This document shows, one piece after another, positions 8,821 to 15,623 of a stretch of 28,844 bases of DNA. Numbering within the stretch: position 1 is the stretch's first letter; each line of letters starts with the position of its first letter. Source of the stretch: Succinatimonas hippei (lineage in GTDB: Bacteria; Pseudomonadota; Gammaproteobacteria; Enterobacterales; Succinivibrionaceae). The translations under genes and the position numbers were made by a program. The stretch spans positions 1 to 28,844 of the forward strand of contig SFGV01000021.1 of the NCBI GenBank assembly GCA_004557545.1, read 5' to 3'. The notes beneath the pieces are model-generated. The model saw only the letters and a program-made list of their open reading frames with translations, did not search any database and was not told where the DNA came from.

Positions 8821-9000
8821 ATGGCTACAGCTGCAATCCGCATCTACGCCCTGATGTGGGTGATGTCCATGGCGCCACTCGTCTACGCTGCTACGGAATA
8901 CCTGATGAGTAAGGCGATGGACAACAGCAACCTGTCAATTTCCTGGACCGGTCGGAGGGTCATGCTAAATAGGCTGACGCTCATTGAGCTTTCGACTTAA
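8821..9000 (+). pseudogene. Fragment of an IS4/IS1634-like transposase C-terminus
   Basis: A 59-codon open stretch beginning at an ATG contains RIYALMWVMSMAPLVYA followed by ATEYLMSKAM and a tail ending NRLTLIEL. That pattern (Arg-Ile, hydrophobic helix, Val-Tyr, then a basic/polar tail) resembles the C-terminal helix region of IS4-superfamily DDE transposases. No catalytic DDE residues, upstream coding part or terminal inverted repeats are present, so this is a relic at best. The family call rests on pattern memory and is tentative. Confidence 0.4.
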
Positions 9001-9176
9001 TCAACAACAGCTGTGCCGACGTAACGGTCAATCTGCCGCTTAGCACGGCAGAGGAGGGACGATGGCCCTACAAGGCGATAAACATACTTGAGGAGTTGAA
9101 GCTGGAATTAACCACGAATTATCAGGACAAAACCTATGAGGCCACAGCCATAATGCTCAGTCAGGCTGGTTTTTAA
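8988..9176 (+). pseudogene. Unidentified protein C-terminal fragment
   Basis: A second plus-strand frame, overlapping the end of the transposase remnant, runs open from just after a TGA at 8985-8987 to a TAA at 9174-9176 (62 residues, including WPYKAINILEELKLELTTN and ending MLSQAGF). It has gene-like composition but no start codon or ribosome site near its beginning. I do not recognise the family. It looks like the 3' end of a lost gene rather than a functional small ORF. Confidence 0.3.
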
Positions 9177-9280
9177 AAGCGCTTCTGCGAGAGATTGAGT
9201 AAATACTTAAACCAACTGATCAAGTATGGCTTATTCATGCACGTGATTATGTTTCGCAAAGTGCGGGGGAACCTTTAATC

Positions 9281-9306
9281 GATACATATAATAGGAACTG
9301 TTATCA
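9281..9306 (+). promoter_or_regulatory. ahpC promoter with an OxyR-like dyad
   Basis: A perfect TATAAT -10 lies at 9287-9292, about 60 nt before the ahpC start. No good -35 hexamer lies 16-18 nt upstream, as is common for activator-dependent promoters. Around the -10, GATA, ATAG and TTATC elements recur at roughly 10-base spacing, loosely like OxyR tetranucleotide contacts, but the spacing is off by one from the consensus. The promoter call is fair; the OxyR assignment is weak. Confidence 0.45.
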
Positions 9307-9352
9307 TTAAGAAACAAAAGAGCATCACTTATCAATAACCAAGGAGTACAGT

Positions 9353-9916
9353 ATGCCTCAATTGAATCAACAGCTCCCTGATCTAACCGTTCCTGCATAC
9401 CACGCTGGAAAGCTCACTGAGATCTCGCTAGGCTCCCTCAAGGGCAAGTGGAGCGTGATCCTCTTCTACCCTGCCGATTTCACTTTCGTCTGCCCGACTG
9501 AGCTTTCGGATCTGAACGCTAACCTCGAAGGATTTGAGAAGGCCGGATGCGCCGTCTTCTCGGCTTCCACCGACTCACAGTTCGTCCATAAGGCCTGGGC
9601 CGATGCAACACCGACCATACGCGAGCTGCGCTTTCCAATGCTAGCCGATCGTTGCGGAGCGCTCTCCCGCGCATTCGGGGTACTCGATGAGGGATCGGGA
9701 ACAGCGCAACGCGCCACGCTCATCATCGATCCTGATCTGCGCGTGCGTGCCTTCGAGATCGTAGATGGTAGCATCGGCCGCAACGCAGCGGAGTTACTCC
9801 GCCGTGTAGAGGCGCTCGAGTTTGTCCGCGAGCACGGCGACAACGTCTGCCCGGCCAATTGGCATCCGGGAGCCGCAACTCTCAAACCGTCTCTTGATCT
9901 GGTAGGAAAGATCTGA
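9353..9916 (+). CDS. ahpC: Alkyl hydroperoxide reductase subunit C (typical 2-Cys peroxiredoxin)
   Basis: Reduces H2O2, organic peroxides and peroxynitrite in the cytoplasm. The thioredoxin-like fold carries the peroxidatic Cys47 in FYPADFTFVCPTE and the resolving Cys166 in NVCPANW, the same positions as in E. coli AhpC counted with Met. The length, 187 aa, is normal. A strong ribosome site AAGGAG at 9341-9346 supports the ATG. No ahpF reductase gene is next to it, so its electron donor must be encoded elsewhere or be a thioredoxin-type partner. It is the only intact gene in a 2.4 kb stretch of remnants, and its codon use (CTA, ATA, TCC present) differs somewhat from the flanking operons, which could indicate separate acquisition. 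Confidence 0.93.
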   Translation: MPQLNQQLPDLTVPAYHAGKLTEISLGSLKGKWSVILFYPADFTFVCPTELSDLNANLEGFEKAGCAVFSASTDSQFVHKAWADATPTIRELRFPMLADRCGALSRAFGVLDEGSGTAQRATLIIDPDLRVRAFEIVDGSIGRNAAELLRRVEALEFVREHGDNVCPANWHPGAATLKPSLDLVGKI

Positions 9917-10138
9917 CCTAACAGGCTTTATCGTCAAATCGATGGAGGATCAGCTCCATGCCTTGTTCTCGCGCATGAAGCGTCCTCCTGTGCTCAATGT
10001 GCAGGGCGCAGTGGGTCCAGCTCAGTGAGTTACTTGCGGCGATGGGTTAGCTTTGCGCACTCACGTCTAATCTTTTACTACAGTCCTCGGACGGGCGGAA
10101 AGATCTGTCCAGCGTGAGGATGTCAACGATGTTGGCAA
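9917..10138. other. Spacer downstream of ahpC with a small hairpin and a short open frame
   Basis: ATGGAG at 9942-9947 pairs with CTCCAT at 9954-9959, forming a small hairpin without a T tract, so it is not a convincing terminator for ahpC. A 28-codon frame starts at the same ATG (9942-10028; MEDQLHALFSRMKRPP at its start) but lacks a ribosome site and any recognisable domain. The rest appears non-coding. Confidence 0.3.
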
Positions 10139-10318
10139 GTGATCCGGACTTTCCTTCCACGGATCCCCAGAGACCGCGAGTTCACCTCCTTCATACTTGC
10201 GATCTACAACGCCTCGGAGCCTGGTCAGACAAGTGATCCAGCGCTTGAAGTGCAGATCAAGGCTATCAGCCATCCTGTCAGGATGAGAATCCTCTTATCT
10301 CTCGAGTGTTTGAACTGA
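10139..10318 (+). pseudogene. Fragment resembling an ArsR-type winged-helix regulator
   Basis: A 59-codon open stretch ends with IKAISHPVRMRILLSLE at residues about 38-54. This matches the first helix pattern of ArsR/SmtB-type regulators (leucine, Ala, x-His-Pro-x-Arg-x-x-Ile-Leu). A TGA at 10316-10318 cuts it off before the recognition helix. No family-like residues precede the match in a consistent way, so this looks like a decayed N-terminal piece. It lies downstream of ahpC in the same direction. Confidence 0.35.
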
Positions 10319-10367
10319 TCTAAGCTGGAGATTTCGTCCACACGCACCGTCTTGCTCAACCAACTGG

Positions 10368-10730
10368 TCACCAACTAAGCCTATAACACCGGGGGCCTCC
10401 CCATACATAGCCAGGAAGATAAGAACAAAATCTGGTCTTGCGATCAAAAACCGAGATGTTCTCCTTTATATGGTCAGGATTGCTTGACCCCGGAATAGCA
10501 ACTACACTGCGCTTCAGATGCCATCTGATAATTACCTGAGCTACAGATTTATCGTGTTTTTCCGCAATTTGGGTTAATACGGGGTCACGCATAAGTTCTC
10601 TTACGTGCCCTCGTCCTCCCAGCGGGTACCAGGCCTCAGTGACTATACCTAGATCCTGAAGATGTTTTATGACTTCAGTATCCTGATAATTTTGTCGTGC
10701 TTGTGCACAGTTTAATGGATTGGAAGGCAT
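10368..10730 (-). pseudogene. C-terminal part of an aldo/keto reductase, truncated
   Basis: From about residue 19 the frame is clearly aldo/keto reductase: GIVTEAWYPLGGRG, then PVLTQIAEKHDKSVAQVII, RWHLKRSVVAIPGSSNP and DHIKENISVFD. These correspond to the last 120 or so residues of a 270-290 aa enzyme. The catalytic Asp-Tyr-Lys-His half is missing. After ISVFD the usual acidic end (FxLTxEE type) is replaced by unrelated residues until the stop, which suggests a frameshift or junction near 10430. Intact relatives reduce sugars or aldehydes with NADPH; this copy cannot be active. It is oriented against carA and ends about 140 bp from it. Confidence 0.75.
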
Positions 10731-10768
10731 CCGATTTTGGGCGTATACGTATGACGTGAATACATGGG

Positions 10769-10797
10769 CTGAAGAGCGCCGGCCGTTGTGCTAGAAT
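10769..10797 (+). promoter_or_regulatory. Candidate carAB promoter
   Basis: CTGAAG (10769-10774) and TAGAAT (10792-10797) are separated by exactly 17 nt, about 75 nt before the carA start. The -10 matches five of six consensus bases and the -35 is weak. No clear ArgR or PurR operator is visible near it. Confidence 0.4.
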
Positions 10798-10846
10798 GTT
10801 GCGGACATGAGACCATGACTCCTTGTGAGCGCTGTCCTGTCATTGT

Positions 10847-10874
10847 CACAATATAGCAACTGGGGGTTATTGTG
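10847..10874 (+). promoter_or_regulatory. Hairpin that pairs with the carA start codon
   Basis: CACAATA at 10847-10853 is perfectly complementary to TATTGTG at 10868-10874. The right arm contains the GTG start codon of carA (10872-10874), and the 14-base loop carries the GGGGG ribosome-binding run (10862-10866). In mRNA this could modulate translation initiation of carA. The pairing is seen in the sequence; any regulatory role is an inference. Confidence 0.4.
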
Positions 10875-12008
10875 GTCGCATCCGCAATCCTGGCTCTCGC
10901 TGACGGTACAGTTTTCAGGGGCAAGGCCTTCGGGGCCGAAGCCACAACCGTCGGGGAAGTCGTTTTTAATACGTCCATGACCGGCTACCAGGAGATTCTC
11001 ACTGATCCTTCCTACGCCAGCCAGATAGTCACACTCACCTATCCTCACATAGGCAATTACGGTACCAACGATGAGGATGTCGAATCCTCAAATATCTTCG
11101 CGATGGGACTTGTAATCCGCGACCTTTCCATTACCCAGTCGAACTTCCGTAATCAGAAGAGCCTGAGTGATTTTCTCAAAGGCTACGGCAAGCCGGGGAT
11201 CTACGGCATCGATACCCGCATGCTGACAAGGATCCTGCGCGACAAAGGCGCTCAGAACGCCTGTCTGACCACTGAGCCCGGAGTAAGCGAGGAAGAGGCT
11301 TTGGAGAAAGCCCGCGCCTTCCCGGGCATCAAGGGCATGGATCTTGCCAAGGTTGTGTCAGTCAAAGAACCTTACGAGTGGAAGGAAGGCACCTGGAAGC
11401 TTGGACAGGGCTACACAAAGCCTGAGAAATTTACCTACAAGGTTGTTGCCTACGATTTTGGCATTAAACGCAATATTCTGCGTCTTCTGTGTGACAGGGG
11501 ATGCGATGTTACAGTGGTTCCGGCGCAGACACCGGCCTCAGAGGTTCTTGCGATGAACCCTGACGGGGTATTCCTTTCAAATGGGCCGGGTGATCCTGAA
11601 CCATGCGACTACGCGCAGAACGCCATAAAGGAATTTATCAAAGCCAAAGTTCCGCTTTTCGGCATCTGCCTTGGTCATCAGCTGCTTTCTCTTGCCTCCG
11701 GCGCCAAAACCATCAAGATGAAGTGCGGCCATCACGGAGCGAACCATCCGGTCAAGGAGCTGTCATCAGGCCGCGTTTTCATAACCTCGCAAAACCACGG
11801 TTTCGCTGTAGACAAAAACACTTTGCCCTCATGCCTTAAGGCGACTTATATATCGCTCTTTGACGGGACGTTGCAGGGAGTTGAGCGTACTGATGTTCCG
11901 GCGTTCAGTTTCCAGGGACACCCTGAAGCCAGCCCGGGTCCTCATGATCCGCAGCCGCTTTTTGATCACTTTATAGAGCTCATGGCCAAATACCGCGGAA
12001 AAGCATAG
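10872..12008 (+). CDS. carA: Carbamoyl phosphate synthetase small (glutaminase) subunit
   Basis: Hydrolyses glutamine and delivers ammonia to CarB for carbamoyl phosphate, the precursor of pyrimidines and arginine. The N-terminal CarA domain has the hallmark VGEVVFNTSMTGYQEILTD at residues 27-45. The class I amidotransferase domain carries the nucleophile Cys266 in GICLGHQ and the His350/Glu352 pair in GHPEASPGPHD. The length, 378 aa, is close to E. coli CarA (382). The GTG start is supported by the match to the E. coli N-terminus and by the GGGGG run 5 nt upstream. It is followed after 9 nt by carB in the same operon. Confidence 0.95.
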   Translation: MVASAILALADGTVFRGKAFGAEATTVGEVVFNTSMTGYQEILTDPSYASQIVTLTYPHIGNYGTNDEDVESSNIFAMGLVIRDLSITQSNFRNQKSLSDFLKGYGKPGIYGIDTRMLTRILRDKGAQNACLTTEPGVSEEEALEKARAFPGIKGMDLAKVVSVKEPYEWKEGTWKLGQGYTKPEKFTYKVVAYDFGIKRNILRLLCDRGCDVTVVPAQTPASEVLAMNPDGVFLSNGPGDPEPCDYAQNAIKEFIKAKVPLFGICLGHQLLSLASGAKTIKMKCGHHGANHPVKELSSGRVFITSQNHGFAVDKNTLPSCLKATYISLFDGTLQGVERTDVPAFSFQGHPEASPGPHDPQPLFDHFIELMAKYRGKA

Positions 12009-12017
12009 GAGAGGGCG

Positions 12018-15000
12018 ATGCCAAAGCGTACAGATCTAAAGACAATTCTTATCCTCGGAGCCGGTCCTATCGTCATAGGTCAGGCCTGTGAGTTTGACTA
12101 CTCCGGCACCCAGGCGGTGCGCGCCCTCCGCGAGGAAGGATATAAGGTAGTGCTGGTCAATTCAAATCCGGCTACCATCATGACCGATCCGGATCTGGCT
12201 GATGTCACCTACATCGAGCCTATCCACTGGAAGGTTGTTGAGCACATCATCGAGAAAGAGCGCCCGGACGCCATCCTCCCTACCATGGGCGGACAGACTG
12301 CCTTAAACTGCGCCCTTGAGCTTGAAAAGCACGGCGTGCTTGCAAAATACGGTGTTGAGATGATCGGCGCCAAAGCTGATGCCATCGACAAGGCTGAGAA
12401 CCGCGAGCGTTTTGACGAGGCCATGAAAAAGATCGGCCTTGAGTGCCCGCGCGCAGGCATAGCCCACTCTATGGAAGAGGCCTGGGAAGTCCAGCACAAG
12501 GTCGGCTTTCCCTGCATCATCCGTCCTTCGTTCACCATGGGCGGCACAGGTGGCGGCATTGCCTACAATCCTGAGGAATTTGAAAACATCTGTAACAAGG
12601 GTCTTGAGCTTTCACCAACCCATGAGCTGCTTATAGATGAGTCGCTCATCGGCTGGAAGGAATTTGAGATGGAGGTGGTGCGTGACCGCAAGGACAACTG
12701 CATCATCGTCTGCTCGATTGAGAACCTCGATCCTATGGGAATACATACCGGTGACTCTATCACCGTGGCTCCCGCGCAGACACTCACGGACAAGGAATAC
12801 CAGATCATGCGTGACGCCGCTATGGCGGTATTGCGCGAGATAGGCGTTGAGACCGGCGGATCGAATGTTCAGTTCGGCATTAACCCGAAGAACGGACGTA
12901 TGGTCATTATTGAGATGAACCCCCGCGTCTCCCGCTCCTCGGCCCTGGCGTCAAAAGCCACCGGCTTCCCAATCGCCAAGATTGCCGCCAAGCTTGCCGT
13001 CGGCTATACCCTGGACGAGCTTGGAAACGATATTACAGGCGATCGCACTCCCGCCTCGTTCGAGCCTTCGCTCGACTATGTGGTTACCAAGGTGCCGCGC
13101 TTTAACTTCGAGAAATTCCCCAACTCCGATGACCGTCTTACTACCCAAATGAAATCGGTGGGCGAGGTGATGGCTATCGGTCGTACCTTCCAGGAATCAC
13201 TGCAAAAGGCTCTGCGCGGCCTTGAGACCGGTAAATGCGGTCTTGACCCGAGACTTGACATGAAATCCCAGAGCGCCCGCACCAAGCTTATTTACGAGCT
13301 TGAAAACGCCGGAGCGCACAGGATCTGGTACGTGGGTGACGCCTTCCGCTGCGGCATGACCGTAGATGAGGTCTACTCATATACAAACATAGATCCATGG
13401 TTCCTCGAGCAGATAAAACAGCTTATCGACATCGAGCAGGGACTTGACGGCAGAACCCTCAAGTCAATTGACGCCGCCGAGATGCGCGATCTCAAATCCC
13501 GCGGCTTCTCGGACAAGCGTCTGGCGGCGCTTCTGCACACGACTGAAGACCGCGTACGCGCGCGCCGCTGGTTGCACGATGTATTCCCAACCTACAAGCG
13601 TGTTGACACCTGCGCGGCCGAATTCCCAACCTCAACTGCGTACATGTACTCAACCTACGAGCAGGAGGATGAGGCATGCCCGAGCGATCGCAAGAAGATA
13701 GTTGTCTTAGGCGGCGGTCCTAACCGCATCGGACAGGGCATCGAGTTTGACTACTGTTGCGTCCACGCCTCCATGGTACTGCGTGAGGATGGCTATGAAA
13801 CCATCATGGTCAACTGCAACCCTGAGACCGTCTCAACCGACTATGACGTTTCAGACCGTCTCTACTTTGAGCCGGTTACGCTTGAGGACGTGCTTGAGAT
13901 CTGCAGGGTTGAGAAGCCTGACGGGGTTATAGTCCAGTTCGGCGGTCAGACCCCGCTTAAGCTTGCCAAGAAACTTGAGCAGGAGGGCGTGAAGATCATA
14001 GGCACCAGTCCTGATGACATCGACCGCGCCGAGGATCGCAAGCTCTTCCAGGAGGTGGTCAACCGTCTGCATCTGCTGCAGCCGCGCAATGGTACCGCCA
14101 TCTCGCTTGCCCAGGCTGTCGATACGGCAAAGGAAATCGGCTACCCTCTGGTGGTCCGTCCTTCCTACGTGTTAGGCGGCCGCGCCATGGAAGTGGTATA
14201 CGATGAGCAGGATCTCAGACACTACTTCAAGGAAGCGGTCAAGGTTTCCAACAAATCCCCGGTGCTTCTGGACAAATTCCTTGATCACGCGACCGAGATC
14301 GATGTAGACGCGGTGGCTGACGGCAAGGACGTGGTTATAGGCGGCATCATGGAACATATCGAGGAGTGCGGCGTGCACTCAGGCGACGCCTCCTGTGTGC
14401 TTCCGCCATGGCATCTGTCTGAGGAGATCCAAAAGGAGCTCGTCCGCATTTCGACCGAGCTTGCCCTGGCCCTGAATGTCAGAGGCCTTATGAACGTGCA
14501 GCTTGCCGTACGCGAGGGCAAGATTTACCTCATTGAGGTAAACCCGCGCGCCGCGCGCACCGTGCCTTTCGTATCAAAGGCTACCGGTCTGCCGCTTGCC
14601 AAGATAGCGGCCAGGATCATGACAGGCAAAACGCTCGCACAGCAAGGGATCACCAGGCAGGTAATTCCTCCTTACTACTCTGTAAAGGAAGTGGTTCTGC
14701 CCTTTGCCAAGTTCCCGGGATCAGATCCATTACTCGGACCTGAGATGAGATCCACCGGCGAGGTTATGGGCACTGCTCACATGTTCCCTGAGGCTTACGC
14801 CAAGGCCGAGCTTGGAGCCAAATCCCCCATAGTAAGACAGGGCACCGTACTGCTTAGCGTTAAAAAGAGCGACAAGGACAGACTGCCGCGTCTTGGAAAG
14901 CTTCTGGTAAAAGCAGGCTTTACGCTCGAGGCGACCTCAGGTACCTGCAAGTGCCTTGAGGAAAACGGTGTGCCGGTCAAGCTTGTGAACAAGGTATATG

Positions 15001-15239
15001 AAGGCAGGCCGAACATCCTTGACTATATGAAGAGCGGACGCTACAGCTGGGTTATCAACACCACTGAGGGACGTCAGTCAGTTGAGGACTCACGCGAGCT
15101 GCGCCGTAACGCCCTGCGCTACTGCGTCGGATATACCACCACGCTCAACGCGGCCTTTGCCTGCATCGAGGCGCTGCCTGAGGACGAGTACCACAATGTG
15201 CACTCGCTTCAGGAACTGCACACGATGATCAAGGCCTGA
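12018..15239 (+). CDS. carB: Carbamoyl phosphate synthetase large subunit
   Basis: Makes carbamoyl phosphate from bicarbonate, ammonia supplied by CarA, and two ATP. The 1073 aa length is identical to E. coli CarB. Two homologous halves, each with a pre-ATP-grasp segment (LGAGPIVIGQACEFDYSG at the start and LGGGPNRIGQGIEFDYC near residue 563) and an ATP-grasp domain, are followed by a C-terminal MGS-like allosteric domain from about residue 940. In E. coli that domain binds ornithine, UMP and IMP. ATG follows GGAGAGG, 9 nt after carA. A strong intrinsic terminator follows the stop. Confidence 0.97.
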   Translation: MPKRTDLKTILILGAGPIVIGQACEFDYSGTQAVRALREEGYKVVLVNSNPATIMTDPDLADVTYIEPIHWKVVEHIIEKERPDAILPTMGGQTALNCALELEKHGVLAKYGVEMIGAKADAIDKAENRERFDEAMKKIGLECPRAGIAHSMEEAWEVQHKVGFPCIIRPSFTMGGTGGGIAYNPEEFENICNKGLELSPTHELLIDESLIGWKEFEMEVVRDRKDNCIIVCSIENLDPMGIHTGDSITVAPAQTLTDKEYQIMRDAAMAVLREIGVETGGSNVQFGINPKNGRMVIIEMNPRVSRSSALASKATGFPIAKIAAKLAVGYTLDELGNDITGDRTPASFEPSLDYVVTKVPRFNFEKFPNSDDRLTTQMKSVGEVMAIGRTFQESLQKALRGLETGKCGLDPRLDMKSQSARTKLIYELENAGAHRIWYVGDAFRCGMTVDEVYSYTNIDPWFLEQIKQLIDIEQGLDGRTLKSIDAAEMRDLKSRGFSDKRLAALLHTTEDRVRARRWLHDVFPTYKRVDTCAAEFPTSTAYMYSTYEQEDEACPSDRKKIVVLGGGPNRIGQGIEFDYCCVHASMVLREDGYETIMVNCNPETVSTDYDVSDRLYFEPVTLEDVLEICRVEKPDGVIVQFGGQTPLKLAKKLEQEGVKIIGTSPDDIDRAEDRKLFQEVVNRLHLLQPRNGTAISLAQAVDTAKEIGYPLVVRPSYVLGGRAMEVVYDEQDLRHYFKEAVKVSNKSPVLLDKFLDHATEIDVDAVADGKDVVIGGIMEHIEECGVHSGDASCVLPPWHLSEEIQKELVRISTELALALNVRGLMNVQLAVREGKIYLIEVNPRAARTVPFVSKATGLPLAKIAARIMTGKTLAQQGITRQVIPPYYSVKEVVLPFAKFPGSDPLLGPEMRSTGEVMGTAHMFPEAYAKAELGAKSPIVRQGTVLLSVKKSDKDRLPRLGKLLVKAGFTLEATSGTCKCLEENGVPVKLVNKVYEGRPNILDYMKSGRYSWVINTTEGRQSVEDSRELRRNALRYCVGYTTTLNAAFACIEALPEDEYHNVHSLQELHTMIKA

Positions 15240-15252
15240 CCCCGGCTGATTG

Positions 15253-15289
15253 AAAGATCCCCCGCCATCCGGCGGGGGATCTTTTTATT
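15253..15289 (+). terminator. carAB intrinsic terminator
   Basis: AAAGATCCCCCGCC (15253-15266) pairs with GGCGGGGGATCTTT (15271-15284) around a 4-base loop, followed by TTATTT. It begins 13 nt after the carB stop. The GC-rich 14 bp stem with a T run is a textbook intrinsic terminator. Confidence 0.93.
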
Positions 15290-15315
15290 TCATGTCCAAA
15301 AAGAGGCAGAGATCA

Positions 15316-15344
15316 TGCACATTAAAAGTGCACTGACCTATAAT
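15316..15344 (+). promoter_or_regulatory. Upstream glnA promoter overlapped by an NtrC-like site
   Basis: TGCAC-N7-GTGCA at 15316-15332 has the arms and 17 bp length of the NtrC operators at E. coli glnA. The same bases supply a -35 (TGCACA, 15316-15321) placed 17 nt before a perfect TATAAT (15339-15344). The arrangement resembles E. coli glnAp1, a sigma70 promoter repressed by NtrC. It would give a leader of about 270 nt. A possible half-site (GCAC) lies near 15374. Confidence 0.55.
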
Positions 15345-15495
15345 CTCAGCAGAATGTCGTTTTCTGACATAGCGCACTGATTTTTAAGAATAATTATTAA
15401 AGGATAGGAGTAAGACTATTTTGTCGCGTATGGAATAATCTGAGGCCAAAAGGCTTATATCCATTAGATCATCAGGTTAAGTTATACGCTCGATT

Positions 15496-15512
15496 ATGGT
15501 GCAGAGAACGCC
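15496..15512 (+). promoter_or_regulatory. Weak sigma54-like element upstream of glnA
   Basis: ATGG at 15496-15499 and GC at 15510-15511 keep the GG-N10-GC spacing that sigma54 promoters require, but the surrounding bases match the consensus poorly. The NtrC-like site lies about 190 bp upstream of the implied start, a workable distance for an enhancer. This is a suggestion only. Confidence 0.2.
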
Positions 15513-15539
15513 TTAAAAGATCTTTTTTTGGGCATTTTT

Positions 15540-15577
15540 TTTTGTGCTTTGACTTGTAAGTCACACAAAAGCAGAAT
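15540..15577 (+). promoter_or_regulatory. Proximal glnA promoter and hairpin
   Basis: TTGACT (15549-15554) and CAGAAT (15572-15577) are 17 nt apart, a reasonable sigma70 pair about 45-75 nt before the glnA start. The -35 lies inside a strong dyad: TTTTGTG (15540-15546) with CACAAAA (15564-15570), and TGACTT (15550-15555) with AAGTCA (15558-15563), with a 3-base bulge on the left. The dyad could be an operator, or a hairpin in transcripts from the upstream promoter. Just upstream is a 12-bp palindrome AAAAGATCTTTT (15515-15526). Confidence 0.4.
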
Positions 15578-15623
15578 TCACATATCAAATGTTTTGGTTC
15601 ATTAGTTAATTGGAGCGTTCCAG

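Noticed and set aside
10067..10273. 68-codon minus-strand open frame downstream of ahpC
   Set aside because: No recognisable domain or ribosome site, and it is antisense to the ArsR-like remnant. Chance opening in decayed DNA is more likely.
15420..15437. Five-codon TTG-initiated mini-ORF after AGGAG in the glnA leader
   Set aside because: Too short to judge, uses a rare start, and no paired attenuator hairpin directly follows it.
15529..15549. Alternative sigma54 promoter (TTGGGC then T run then GTGC)
   Set aside because: The spacing between GG and GC is 13 nt or more instead of 10, so it does not fit sigma54.
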